From a virus: a stretch of 64,000 nucleotides of DNA. Under the pieces are notes generated by a model, which did no database searches, had not been told where the DNA came from, and saw only the letters and a list, made by a program, of their open reading frames with translations. This document shows positions 49,674-58,684 of the stretch, one piece after another (position 1 is the first letter of the stretch; each line of letters opens with the position of its first letter). The position numbers and the translations under genes were made by a program. The stretch lies in IMG/VR virus record IMGVR_UViG_3300013114_000583, positions 62,001-126,000 of that record. One strand, 5' to 3'.

Positions 49674-49696
49674 CCCCGCCTGACATGCAGGCGGGG
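49674..49696 (-). terminator. Hairpin terminator after the major capsid gene
   Basis: A perfect 9-bp stem (CCCCGCCTG with CAGGCGGGG), 5-base loop, followed on the minus strand by TTTTCTTTTTCC. It lies 28 bases after the capsid stop, so part of the very abundant capsid mRNA should end here. Confidence 0.85.
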
Positions 49697-49723
49697 CTTA
49701 AAACTATGGGTTATTTATCAATA

Positions 49724-51787
49724 TTAACCCAAGAGGTCCTGAACAACGACAATGCCGTACAAATCAGGACGAACCATCTTCTTCGCATAACGGGTCATGA
49801 CACCTTTACGCGGCACGAAGTCTTCCGTGCCGAAGATAGTGGGAGTGGTCTGTAGTGGTACATATGGGGCGTACACAAAACCGCTCTCAAGGAAGGAACT
49901 TCCCTTGCGACCAATCAAAATCACATTACGCAAGAAGTAAGGATCGACGTAAACGTCAAATTTCTTGCTGAGCGATCCGACATTAACTGCACCGATCTGG
50001 CCCTTCTCCTGATCATGGGTTGCACGAGCGCGAAATCCGCTTGTGAACTCAAGAATGTTTGCAATCTCGGGAGAGCAAACAACGAAGTTAGCGCCGCCTC
50101 GGAGTGTCTTTCTGTGGATCTGAGCACTCACGTCGTTGATCGTTTCAATGAGTGTCTCATACCACTCAGAAACGGTACCCGTGAAGTCAGGTCCAGCCGT
50201 CCCATTAACAGTAAGGTCTGTGCCCGCTACGCGGTCAAGGAACTTACCAGGGTGACGACTCCAATGCATCGTCTGGGCCGTCGCGCCTCTAACAAGGTCA
50301 CCAAGGATCTCCTGGTCGATTTCGAGAGCAATCTGCTCCGAAAGGATTCCGGTGAGCTCAACCTCAGCATCCAAGTTGTGATAAGCATTGAGATCCTGAG
50401 CGAGCTCTGGAGTCCACTTAGCCTTCAGCTTCTTGGTCTGTGCGGTCACTGCGACACTGTCGACCTTAATGTCGATCTCGGGGATGACATTCTTGCCGGC
50501 CTCTCCTTGGCCACTTCCGCGCTTGCCGGTACCAGGTGATGGCTCTTCAAGGCCCCACTGGTCAACACCAACGAGAGAACCAAGTCCGACACCGTCCTTA
50601 AGGCTATCCTTAATGGGCGCAGCAAGCTCAAGAGAAACCTGCGAATCGTCCCTAAAGATGGCTTCCAGAAGAGCTTTCTTTTCTGCGGCAGTCATATCCC
50701 CCATAATCGGAGTACCAGCCTTCTCCAAGGCTTCGACTTCGCCCATGGTATCGGTCTTGAGGGTGGTCAGCGTCTTATCACCGGTGTTATTAACCGACTG
50801 TAAGGCAAAGACAAGTTGCGAAATACCGTTAACCTGTCTAAGGCCATTATCAGTTGTCAAGTCAAATCGAGTATGCCTTCTCACCAATCGCACGCGGACG
50901 ACGAGATCGTCGTCGTTGTCGGACTGGTGGGCATGCGCTGCAGCGGCGATGTCGTTTCCGCCGTTAAGGACAAGGACAAGATCTCCGTTTTTTGGATCAT
51001 GATGTGTTCCCCAAGTGGAGGTGTCTTCGACACCCACGTTACCCGGGAATGCGCCATCGCCGTTGGCTTTGGCAATCTCGACAGCCTGGGGCATGCCTGC
51101 ATCAATTTGGGAGACGATCGTTGCGATCTCGTCGGTACCAGCAGCTGTGCGTGCGGCAATGTTATCTGTTCCTGCAACGGTCACGACAAGGCAACCAACG
51201 CCCTTTAAATCCGCATCAAAGTCAAGAACTGCAGCTGCGCCGCCATCTCCGTAACCAGCGATAGAAACGCCGTCGGATCCGACGTCACAATTTTGGATGA
51301 TGGAAGCTGTTGCTGCGGTATAACCAGTGGATAAGTTATAAAACCCACCCTGATCATCACGACCAGAGAGGCTAATACCACCAGTCAATTCGCTAGCAAC
51401 GCGTCCACCGCCATACAGCGATTCGCCTGCGGCTCCTTGACGACCTCCATCGGCTTTTGTAAAGTCGAGGAAGAAAATGAGTCCCGATGGGAGGCTCATT
51501 GGTTGAACTGAAACAAGTTCATTTGCGATCAATCCGCCGAATACACGACGAACTATCGGGAAAGCAACTGCAGCGAAGCCTTCGACATCACCTGCAGCCA
51601 TCGAGGAAGCTTCACGAAGAAGTTCCTTGGCCTGATTCTCTAAGAGAACGGCCATATTCTGTCGGGTTCGATCATCGCCAATACCTTCAAGAAGTCCGGT
51701 CTTTTCCCACTTGGTAAGAATAGCCTGGCCTTCTCGGCCGACATCGCGATGAACGATACCTTCAGTAAGTTTTTCTAAAACTGACAT
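49724..51787 (-). CDS. Major capsid protein (T4 gp23-like)
   Basis: A 687-aa HK97-fold capsid protein. N-terminal SVLEKLTEGIVHRDVGREGQ and AVLLENQAKELLREASS form the delta-like part probably cut off by the prohead protease; FPIVRRVFGGLIANELVSVQ and PMSLPSGLIFFLDF are the gp23 signature, with ILSEQIALEIDQEILGDLVR, GGANFVVCSPEIANILEFTS and YVDPYFLRNVILIGRKGSSF near the end. T4 gp23 is 521 aa; the extra lies mainly in a Gly/Ala/Asp-rich insertion at about 130-320. It likely needs GroEL for folding, as in T4. Confidence 0.95.
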   Translation of the reverse strand: MSVLEKLTEGIVHRDVGREGQAILTKWEKTGLLEGIGDDRTRQNMAVLLENQAKELLREASSMAAGDVEGFAAVAFPIVRRVFGGLIANELVSVQPMSLPSGLIFFLDFTKADGGRQGAAGESLYGGGRVASELTGGISLSGRDDQGGFYNLSTGYTAATASIIQNCDVGSDGVSIAGYGDGGAAAVLDFDADLKGVGCLVVTVAGTDNIAARTAAGTDEIATIVSQIDAGMPQAVEIAKANGDGAFPGNVGVEDTSTWGTHHDPKNGDLVLVLNGGNDIAAAAHAHQSDNDDDLVVRVRLVRRHTRFDLTTDNGLRQVNGISQLVFALQSVNNTGDKTLTTLKTDTMGEVEALEKAGTPIMGDMTAAEKKALLEAIFRDDSQVSLELAAPIKDSLKDGVGLGSLVGVDQWGLEEPSPGTGKRGSGQGEAGKNVIPEIDIKVDSVAVTAQTKKLKAKWTPELAQDLNAYHNLDAEVELTGILSEQIALEIDQEILGDLVRGATAQTMHWSRHPGKFLDRVAGTDLTVNGTAGPDFTGTVSEWYETLIETINDVSAQIHRKTLRGGANFVVCSPEIANILEFTSGFRARATHDQEKGQIGAVNVGSLSKKFDVYVDPYFLRNVILIGRKGSSFLESGFVYAPYVPLQTTPTIFGTEDFVPRKGVMTRYAKKMVRPDLYGIVVVQDLLG

Positions 51788-51802
51788 AATTTTGTATCTC
51801 CT

Positions 51803-53005
51803 TTAATTGTTAGTTTTTAATCCTGCTAATTTTTGCATTCTTTCGAAAAATGGACTTTGAGTCTCAATTTTTCTATTGTTTTGCCTTGCGGCTAGTAATA
51901 AGGAAGATCGATGTGTAACAGATTCACTCAATGATTCCGGCATGCGTTCTTTTCGAATGCTTCCCACCGAGTTTCGAAGTGTTTCAAATATAACCTTCGC
52001 TTCTTTAACAGAATCAGCTCTTATAATCGCTTCGACAATTTGTTTCTTTTGTCGCTCATTCAAGGAGACACTTTCTAGAGTCTGATTAATATACAGTAAT
52101 TTCGCATTTGATATATTCACCTCTTCAAGCTTTTCATGAAGGGTATTTGCAATATCGCGTAATTTTCTATTCTCTTCTAAAACCTCTTTTGCATTGTCTT
52201 TCAACAATTTGTTTTCTTTTTGTAATTTCTTTTTTAATTTGGCAATTTTTTCAAGATCTTCTGCAATTTCAGTATCGTGCAAAAGAGCCAGCGCCATATC
52301 TTCGTAATCTTCTAACTGTGATTGTGGCGTATCTTCCCAGCCTGATTTAACTGGCCGGGCGTTTATCTTCACTGATTCAGCCATGCCGCCTTGTTCCATG
52401 CCAGCCAATTTCATTAATATTTGTGCCACTTCCTCATCAGAAGTATCATCGAGCGGCTTTTTTTCCGGCGGAATGTCAGTGTCCTGAATTCCTGTGCCAC
52501 CAATATCTTTCGTGGTGGTGGGTGAAATATCAGCGGGGGCATCTACCGAATCTGTTTGCTGAGCCGGTGCTGATGCGGTCGGGACTGGGAGTTCTTCGGA
52601 ATCCGCAGCCGGCACCACAACGTCTTCTTCCTCAGCAAATAAAGAGCTTATTTCTCTCATCAAATCTTCTTCTGTGTATTGAGCAGAAACATCAATATCC
52701 CCAGTTATTATTTTTTTATCTTCATGTAAAGAAAGAGCTTCGTTAATATGCGAATCTAATTCATCTAAGTCTATGATTATTGAATCATCTTCTGTGGATG
52801 AAAAAGCATCAGGAAGCCTCTTTGCCACTTTATGCAGCTCTTCCTCTTCCTCTTCGAGTGCAGGGTCTTCCTGTTCCAAAAGGGTACTCATGGTTGACTT
52901 GACTTCCTGGGAATATTTTTCTATTATTAAATTTTCGGCGTTTTTCAACGCAGCTTCTTTGAGCGCGGTGGCGTCAACAATAGCTTCTTCTAAAAGAGAT
53001 GACAT
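51803..53005 (-). CDS. Prohead core scaffold protein (gp22-like)
   Basis: A 400-aa acidic, helical protein directly before the capsid gene, the place of T4 gp22. A helical N-terminus (LKEAALKNAENLIIEKYSQE), acidic and Pro-rich middle (about 50-200), a long coiled coil (EDLEKIAKLKKKLQKENKLL, followed by KEVLEENRKLRDIANTL) and a conserved-type YINQTLESVSLNERQKKQIV segment with a basic C-terminus. Scaffolds guide capsid assembly and are degraded by the prohead protease. Repetitive GAA/GAG codons around 52800-52900. Confidence 0.8.
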   Translation of the reverse strand: MSSLLEEAIVDATALKEAALKNAENLIIEKYSQEVKSTMSTLLEQEDPALEEEEEELHKVAKRLPDAFSSTEDDSIIIDLDELDSHINEALSLHEDKKIITGDIDVSAQYTEEDLMREISSLFAEEEDVVVPAADSEELPVPTASAPAQQTDSVDAPADISPTTTKDIGGTGIQDTDIPPEKKPLDDTSDEEVAQILMKLAGMEQGGMAESVKINARPVKSGWEDTPQSQLEDYEDMALALLHDTEIAEDLEKIAKLKKKLQKENKLLKDNAKEVLEENRKLRDIANTLHEKLEEVNISNAKLLYINQTLESVSLNERQKKQIVEAIIRADSVKEAKVIFETLRNSVGSIRKERMPESLSESVTHRSSLLLAARQNNRKIETQSPFFERMQKLAGLKTNN

Positions 53006-53091
53006 TTAGATGCTCCTATACATACACATAAAGGTTCACTAATAAATAGTTACATTTTTCTAAAAAAGATTGGTTTTTAGTTTTACACATA

Positions 53092-53544
53092 CTAGGGAAC
53101 CGGTGTTAGAGTCCCGTCACCCTTTAGTCGAGGATATTTATCATAGGCTGGACCCTTAATACCCGTCAATGTGGCGATGATATTGCAAACAAGGCCGGCT
53201 TCGACCTGGACACGGATTCCTTTTGCTCTTACCGGCAAGGTCATTGTCATTCCAGGATAAACGTGAAAAGGATTTGTTTGTGCATCAGAATCAAAGCTAA
53301 AGATGCACTTATTTACTTCCGTACCGTCAGGGTCGGCCGCGGCGGTGCGCGCCCCATCAACATGATGAACTGCTATTGTTATGTCCCTACTCAATGAATC
53401 GAATGTTTTAAAAGCATCCGCCGCGGCACCAACGATATTATAAACCTGGGGTATGCCTGATATAATATACATCCCTGTAGAATTGACACCAGGCGTATGT
53501 TGCCTCATGAAAGTCGTGCTACCTGTTAAAAATTGTCCTGCCAT
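53092..53544 (-). CDS. Unknown head-region protein
   Basis: A 150-aa, beta-rich protein without membrane parts: FMRQHTPGVNSTGMYIISGI at the start and an NPFHVYPGMTMTLPVRAKGI segment later. Found between the scaffold and bS21 genes, so a capsid decoration or internal head role is plausible from position and beta content only. The ATG overlaps the bS21 stop as TGATG, with AAGAGG before it. Confidence 0.5.
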   Translation of the reverse strand: MAGQFLTGSTTFMRQHTPGVNSTGMYIISGIPQVYNIVGAAADAFKTFDSLSRDITIAVHHVDGARTAAADPDGTEVNKCIFSFDSDAQTNPFHVYPGMTMTLPVRAKGIRVQVEAGLVCNIIATLTGIKGPAYDKYPRLKGDGTLTPVP

Positions 53545-53777
53545 CAGTTATACCTCTTTACTTTTTCTTTTAATTTGTTTGTGTGCTCGCGAGCTTTTCT
53601 CAGTTTTTCTTTCTTTTTCATGCGTTTCTTTACGCTCTTTTTAGTGAAGCGCTGTCTCTCTCTAACTAGTTCTAAAATGCCAGATTTCTTCACTTTCTTC
53701 TTGAATTTTCGAATCATGACCTCAGGTGGGCCATCTCTCTGTGTCACTTCTACATTCACTGGTGTTCTTCTGCCCAT
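53544..53777 (-). CDS. rpsU: Ribosomal protein bS21 homologue
   Basis: A 77-aa basic protein of the bS21 family: residues 6-60 (PVNVEVTQRDGPPEVMIRKF, KKKVKKSGILELVRERQRFT, KKSVKKRMKKKEKLRKA) match the small-subunit protein S21 (ALRRFKRKVEKAGIL...RREFYEKP...KR..K). bS21 sits near the anti-Shine-Dalgarno end of 16S rRNA and helps initiation. Phage-encoded bS21 is known from several environmental phages. Here the gene lies between prohead-core genes and may swap into host ribosomes late in infection. The C-terminal tail is longer and Lys-rich. Confidence 0.85.
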   Translation of the reverse strand: MGRRTPVNVEVTQRDGPPEVMIRKFKKKVKKSGILELVRERQRFTKKSVKKRMKKKEKLRKAREHTNKLKEKVKRYN

Positions 53778-53786
53778 AATTCTCCT

Positions 53787-54203
53787 TTACATCAACCTCT
53801 TCCACACTTTGTCCACACCTGGAATCAATTTAGTTATGTCCACGCCTGAATCAGATGGGTCAACGCCTGCCAACGGAGAAGAAGGCACCTCAGGCGATCC
53901 CGGGGTGCCTGCAGACTTCAGTGGACGAGTACCTTCAAACAAATCCATCCCCCCATAGGCGTCCGACCCCACAGCATCAAGCATTCGACGTTTTGTTTCT
54001 TTTAACTTCCTGTTTTCAGCTGCGACCAGCTCTTCCGGATCCCGGGGCGGCCTAGAAGGGCCTGCGATAACCTGCTTGTCAGACAGGCCACCTACCACTT
54101 CTTTTATGATTTTTTTCAAGGCGCCTTCTTCGAAAATAACCTCTTTGACACACTCTTTAACAAGCGGCTTCAAGGCAGCCAGTAACTCTTTTTTATTCAT
54201 CAT
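53787..54203 (-). CDS. Conserved head-region protein, possibly prohead core
   Basis: A 138-aa protein with an N-terminal amphipathic helix (KKELLAALKPLVKECVKEVI), a Pro-rich middle (PSRPPRDPEELVAAENRKLK) and a Pro/Ser-rich C-terminus (GTPGSPEVPSSPLAGVD). It overlaps the prohead protease gene by 11 bases; its position suggests a protease substrate or core component. No specific family recognised. Confidence 0.5.
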   Translation of the reverse strand: MMNKKELLAALKPLVKECVKEVIFEEGALKKIIKEVVGGLSDKQVIAGPSRPPRDPEELVAAENRKLKETKRRMLDAVGSDAYGGMDLFEGTRPLKSAGTPGSPEVPSSPLAGVDPSDSGVDITKLIPGVDKVWKRLM

Positions 54204-54795
54204 TTTCTCTTATTACTTCGTTTAAAGCTCGGTTTATTCGGTCTCTTCGACCGAGGGGATCGCGATCTTTAGCTTCAGACACCATAAAAGCATTTGGAGT
54301 TGAGGGCTCAGAAACCATGTCAAAACATATTAACTGATAATCATCTTGGACATACTTTTTCCCAGCTTTTTCTTTCAAAGAGCCTAAACCACGAGAAGAA
54401 ATTCCTAATTTAACGCCCGCTGAGATCAAATCTTTCAATATTCGGCCCGAGGGCGTGTCAAGTACCTCAATTTTGCCATATACCTTTTGTCCATCATTCC
54501 ATATATCCACAACCAGGTGGGACGCGTTTTTCAAATTAATAACCGAATCATCCGGGTGATCTAACTCACCCAGGGCACGTCGTTCCGTGACTGCTTTTTT
54601 GTAATTTTCAATCTCTTTCATCAAAACTTCAGGTGGGTAAACCCTCTGATTGCCATTTTCAACATTTGCCTCTTGCATAAGTCCAGAAAGATACACTGCC
54701 CCTTCTTCGCGGACCTTCCGCTTTTCCTCTTCAGTCAAGAGGTCTTGGCAAATGCCACCTTCACATAACTCATAAAATTCTCTCAATAATTTCAT
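54193..54795 (-). CDS. Prohead protease (T4 gp21-like)
   Basis: A 200-aa assemblin-fold serine protease that matures the prohead. NGNQRVYPPEVLMKEIENYK (48-67) is the family start, H80 in GELDHPDDS and Ser133/134 in GISSRGLGSL (131-140) are the active-site positions, and VLDTPSGRILKDLISAGVKL joins them. Length is close to T4 gp21 (212 aa). A stem-loop precedes its ribosome-binding site. Confidence 0.9.
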   Translation of the reverse strand: MKLLREFYELCEGGICQDLLTEEEKRKVREEGAVYLSGLMQEANVENGNQRVYPPEVLMKEIENYKKAVTERRALGELDHPDDSVINLKNASHLVVDIWNDGQKVYGKIEVLDTPSGRILKDLISAGVKLGISSRGLGSLKEKAGKKYVQDDYQLICFDMVSEPSTPNAFMVSEAKDRDPLGRRDRINRALNEVIRENDE

Positions 54796-54809
54796 TTTTA
54801 TACCTCAAA

Positions 54810-54828
54810 GTGCGGCCGCTAGCCGCAC
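54810..54828 (-). other. GC-rich stem-loop before the prohead protease gene
   Basis: A perfect 7-bp stem (GTGCGGC / GCCGCAC) with a 5-base loop in the gap before the protease. Only CTTTGAGG follows on the minus strand, so it is a poor terminator; a weak attenuator or processing site is possible. Confidence 0.45.
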
Positions 54829-54844
54829 GATACTGCAGCCTGAT

Positions 54845-55186
54845 TTACAACGTCTCACAGGTCTGAGAAATCTTTTGCGCTTCATCGTTATTACTCCTTT
54901 CTACCCTGATGCCATTATCATCTATTATTACACTAAAAACATAACTTATTCCAGATGCAGCCGAACCTAAAAACAGGCCTGTAAATAAAGAATAATCATA
55001 ATTAAATAGTGTTGTCCAGGTGTTTGCCAACCACAAAAGTATGCCCACCCAAAATCCAGTACACATGCTACAGGAGAACAAAGTACCAAACCAACCAGTT
55101 TTTGGTCTTATGTGATCAAAAATTTTACCATAAACTATTATCTGTGTCATGCCGCAAGATACAAGCATAAAATACAATAATTCCAT
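54845..55186 (-). CDS. Membrane protein, DUF1360-like
   Basis: A 113-aa integral membrane protein with about three hydrophobic segments (1-20, 43-60, 65-88). LFSCSMCTGFWVG (36-48) matches the DUF1360 pattern of a Cys-x-x-Cys followed by GFWVG. Its function is unknown. A membrane gene inside a head operon is unusual; similar ones occur at this place in related phages. Confidence 0.6.
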   Translation of the reverse strand: MELLYFMLVSCGMTQIIVYGKIFDHIRPKTGWFGTLFSCSMCTGFWVGILLWLANTWTTLFNYDYSLFTGLFLGSAASGISYVFSVIIDDNGIRVERSNNDEAQKISQTCETL

Positions 55187-55188
55187 AA

Positions 55189-55842
55189 TTATCCGTCTTT
55201 TTCTTCTCTTATTATTGAATAATTGTATTGATATCCAAAAGGGCGCACGCGAGTGTCAATTGAGCCTTTATTGTCGGAATGCGGAACATCACCGAGATCT
55301 GTCGAGAAATCATCAGACGGATTCAGCAGGTGGTCTTCGCGATCATCATGATATTGACCAGACAAGTCATAATATGGTTTTTCTTTTTCCAGATATCTAT
55401 ACAAAGAATATATACAAGCCTGAACATTATCGATCCCAGGAACCTTGGATTCTAACATTACATACTCCATAGATCCATATACGTTCCCGCTTCGGATTGT
55501 ATTCGGATCTATCACACCTTTCTTTACCAAAAACTTTCCTAAACGATCTTGAGCACCATAAACATCTTCATGTATTATATCTTTTGGGAAAGCCAAAAAT
55601 TTGTTTTTTGATGGCATCAGAACAATATCGATGGAGTGATGGTCCATTATTAATATATTTCCATCAAGCGTGCGCCTAGCAACAAGTTCAATTTGTATTG
55701 GTGGGCGTTTGTTTATTCCCACAGAAACATCGCCGGGCCGCTGTACATCGATTCCAATATTTTGACCAGGAGCTATGGCTACCCTGACATTGCCATCTAT
55801 TTGGGCTGCAACTTCTGGTTCAATTGAAATCTTAACTGGCAT
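55189..55842 (-). CDS. Conserved phage head-region protein
   Basis: A 217-aa protein seen in many marine T4-like phages between portal and protease. The motif MDHHSIDIVLMPSKNKFLAF, then PKDIIHEDVYGAQDRLGKFL and VKKGVIDPNTIRSGNVYGSM, is typical. The C-terminal part is acidic and flexible. Its function is not established; constant position suggests a role in head assembly or packaging. It overlaps the next gene by 11 bases. Confidence 0.6.
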   Translation of the reverse strand: MPVKISIEPEVAAQIDGNVRVAIAPGQNIGIDVQRPGDVSVGINKRPPIQIELVARRTLDGNILIMDHHSIDIVLMPSKNKFLAFPKDIIHEDVYGAQDRLGKFLVKKGVIDPNTIRSGNVYGSMEYVMLESKVPGIDNVQACIYSLYRYLEKEKPYYDLSGQYHDDREDHLLNPSDDFSTDLGDVPHSDNKGSIDTRVRPFGYQYNYSIIREEKDG

Positions 55843-56662
55843 TTTCTGTCATCTCTTCTACTAAGTTTTGTATTTTCAAGACCTTTCTAACAGAAGATTC
55901 TGAAACTTGCTCTTCCTTAAAGGAAGAAATTATATCTTCAACTTTTTTCAGCTTTGTCTTAAAATCTTCGTCTTCTTTGATAATATCACTATTATAACTA
56001 TTTTTAATATCTTTTTTAAGCTTATCTAATTCTTCATTTATAAAAATTTTCAGCTCCAAGCCATTGTCGTTAAACGAAGAAATATACTTATTCAAAAGCA
56101 TTCTTTGGCTTTCTGTTATTTTAGTCGCATATTTGTTATTAAATTTAGCAACAAAAGAATTATAAACAATATCATCAATATGATCCAAATTCATGTCTTT
56201 TAGGTCTTCTTCCGAAATCAAGCTGTTTTCAATTTTTTCCTCTAAAATTACTTTATCTTTCGGAGATAAGTCTAAATTAAAAATAGAATGTACAGAAGCA
56301 ATGCTTTTATAATTTGGAACAAAAGATTTGAACACTGACGCGCCAAGTGTTTTGTTAATAATTTTTATAAGAGCAGTCTGTTCATCAAATATTTTTCTTT
56401 TATCCAGCCTCTCATGAGCAATCTTTGACTCATAAATCAACTTACGAGCGTGTTCACGAGTTATAGAGCCGGATTCATATAACGGTTTATAAATACTAAG
56501 CTCTCTAAACAAAAAAGTATTTTTACTAAAGTGTTCTCTTATTATAGAGCCGACTTGTTTTATTTTAAATTTATTCTGTTTTATCAATGACTTTGTTAAT
56601 TCTCGAACCAAAGCTTCATATAAAAATGCTGTATTTCTTTTTTTATTGTGTCTAAGTCTCAT
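55832..56662 (-). CDS. Conserved helical phage protein after the portal gene
   Basis: A 276-aa protein beginning MRLRHNKKRNTAFLYEALVR; the ATG at 56662 fits GAGGGG better than a GTG two codons before. It is almost wholly helical and Lys/Glu/Asn-rich (KLKKVEDIISSFKEEQVSES), with no motif I know. Homologues with the KKRNTAFLYEALV start are found next to portal in many marine T4-like phages. Overlap with the portal stop implies coupling. Confidence 0.6.
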   Translation of the reverse strand: MRLRHNKKRNTAFLYEALVRELTKSLIKQNKFKIKQVGSIIREHFSKNTFLFRELSIYKPLYESGSITREHARKLIYESKIAHERLDKRKIFDEQTALIKIINKTLGASVFKSFVPNYKSIASVHSIFNLDLSPKDKVILEEKIENSLISEEDLKDMNLDHIDDIVYNSFVAKFNNKYATKITESQRMLLNKYISSFNDNGLELKIFINEELDKLKKDIKNSYNSDIIKEDEDFKTKLKKVEDIISSFKEEQVSESSVRKVLKIQNLVEEMTENAS

Positions 56663-58682
56663 CGTCACCCCTCAAGTTTAAACTAGCTATTATTTGTTCT
56701 ATCTCCTTTGACATACCAAGTATCTTTTTTTCTTCATTAAGAAAAGATTGTTCTTCCTCTACAACACCCCTTCCAAGTGATATGAGAGGACCTGCGCCTT
56801 TAAAGATGTTAGAAATATTCGATTTTGTTGTGGCTGAAGCGTAAGAGCCTTTTTTATTTTTGAGGCGGGGACCTGCGCCTTTTCTTTTATCATGTAAAAC
56901 TGGTTCATACCACCCATGAGATTTACTAGTCGTCGTTTGTTTTTTACTCTTATGTCGGCGACTTGCTTTCCCCAGATCGTCTCTTTTACCAGGTTCAGCT
57001 AATAGATCACCCTCAGGAGGCGCTTCAGCTTCAGGCGCATCGACTTCTGTTTCAGGACCAGGTTCTCCAGCGGCATCTTCAGTTCCCGGAACAGTTTCTG
57101 CTCCGGTTGCACCCTCTGGGGATCCTTCTAGGTCGAAACCTGCGGCGCCTTCATCTGGCATGCCTAGATCGCCACCCATGTCGCCGCCCAAATCGCCGCC
57201 GGCGGCTGCTTGTTCTGATTCGGCGGCCTGTTCGAGCAGTGCATCGAATTTACGATCATAAAACATCTCTCTTTGATTTCTAACAATCTCTTCGTCCGTA
57301 AGCCCAAACATTCTCTTAGCAATCCACCTTTTGCTAAAGTATCCTTCGGTGGCGCCTCCGGCGACTTCAAATTTGCTTTTCCAGTGCTCAAGCTCTTGTA
57401 GTTCAGCCAATTTACTCGGATTATTAAGTGCCACCTTAAAATTAACCAAGTCTTCATCACGAAAACCAAGAACATATAAATGCACAATCCCGACCTTTTC
57501 TAACTCTGTAATTACAGATCTTTGTAACCGCTGGATGGTTCTTGCGAATCTAATATCCTTCTGTGCCAGTGTGGTTTTATCTTCACTCCCTTCTTCGGCT
57601 TGAGAGAGATAAGATTGCGGAACCTTAAGCGCAGAAAAAAGTTTATCTCTAAGATATTTAACGTCGTCGATATCGCCCGTATACTGGCCTCCGGCCAAAG
57701 TTTCTATTTTGGTATTGTTGGCGCCGCGGATTGGAACAAAATAGTCTTCATCGATCGACATAGGGTTATACCTAAGATCAACACGACCAGTGTCCGGATC
57801 TACAACTTGGTGTCTTTTCATTTGAGTCATGACCTTTTGCATATACTGCTCAATGTCTTGAGGTGGAATATTCCCAACATCAATATAAAAAACCCTTCTT
57901 TCAGGGGAACGAACAATCCTATATGCCATCATGGCATCTTCTAAAAGAGTTAATTGACGCCAAATTCTTCGGGCTGGTTCCAATATCGAGGTCCCATATG
58001 GGTGATATTTGTCATTCCCCAGGATCCTAAAGTGACCAACCTGCCAATTTTCGAAAGTCATGCCTGCCGAATTCCACTGAAATTGTACATAGTTTGGATT
58101 TGTTTTGTCTTCTCCCTCCAGCCTCTCAAGCTCAGATGATGGCAAGCCAATTGCACTTTGGATGCCACGGGCCTCATCTATATCTAAATAAAGAAAAAAG
58201 TCTCCGTACTTACACATGGATCTGCACCAACCGAACAAGTTATATTCAATATTCAATACGCTAAAATATAAGTTTTGTAAAATAGTCTTTATTTCTTCGT
58301 TCGAACATTCGACACTTAACAGGGGCTGCAGTCGAGAATGTGTGGTCATCTCGTCGGCGTAAATATCAAGAGAGGATGCAATTTCAGGAGTGTACTCCAT
58401 TTGATCAAAATCGACGTATCTCTCCAAGCGCTGTTGGGACGCCATAACATTGGCTTGTAAATTAGAAAAAGGGTCATAAGCAGTTTTTTTAAACTGTTGG
58501 CCAGAGGCCGAAGTAAATCGGCTTGCAAATTTATCTAAATCAACTCTTCTTATTCGTCGACCAGTTTGAGTCTTGTAATTTAACAGAGGCCCTGATAAAA
58601 GCCTAGTTAGCCTTTTAAATAAAAGGTTTTCTTGATTTTTTGTATTATTGCCGCTATCGCTACTATTGTTTTGTTCTGCCAT
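56652..58682 (-). CDS. Portal protein (T4 gp20-like)
   Basis: A 676-aa portal. RRIRRVDLDKFASRFTSASG, MEYTPEIASSLDIYADEMTT, QVGHFRILGNDKYHPYGTSI, LEDAMMAYRIVRSPERRVFY and FVPIRGANNTKIETLAGGQY are the gp20 body. The protein is longer than T4 gp20 (524 aa) because of an acidic Gly/Ala/Pro tail from about 500 to 570, followed by a basic stretch (RRHKSKKQ) and a helical end. It forms the 12-mer channel for DNA entry; the added tail is unexplained. Confidence 0.92.
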   Translation of the reverse strand: MAEQNNSSDSGNNTKNQENLLFKRLTRLLSGPLLNYKTQTGRRIRRVDLDKFASRFTSASGQQFKKTAYDPFSNLQANVMASQQRLERYVDFDQMEYTPEIASSLDIYADEMTTHSRLQPLLSVECSNEEIKTILQNLYFSVLNIEYNLFGWCRSMCKYGDFFLYLDIDEARGIQSAIGLPSSELERLEGEDKTNPNYVQFQWNSAGMTFENWQVGHFRILGNDKYHPYGTSILEPARRIWRQLTLLEDAMMAYRIVRSPERRVFYIDVGNIPPQDIEQYMQKVMTQMKRHQVVDPDTGRVDLRYNPMSIDEDYFVPIRGANNTKIETLAGGQYTGDIDDVKYLRDKLFSALKVPQSYLSQAEEGSEDKTTLAQKDIRFARTIQRLQRSVITELEKVGIVHLYVLGFRDEDLVNFKVALNNPSKLAELQELEHWKSKFEVAGGATEGYFSKRWIAKRMFGLTDEEIVRNQREMFYDRKFDALLEQAAESEQAAAGGDLGGDMGGDLGMPDEGAAGFDLEGSPEGATGAETVPGTEDAAGEPGPETEVDAPEAEAPPEGDLLAEPGKRDDLGKASRRHKSKKQTTTSKSHGWYEPVLHDKRKGAGPRLKNKKGSYASATTKSNISNIFKGAGPLISLGRGVVEEEQSFLNEEKKILGMSKEIEQIIASLNLRGDDET

Positions 58683-58684
58683 TT

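Noticed and set aside
50015-51254. Several plus-strand frames over the capsid gene
   Set aside because: They are shadows of the GC-richer capsid gene; the minus-strand frame has full gp23 motifs.
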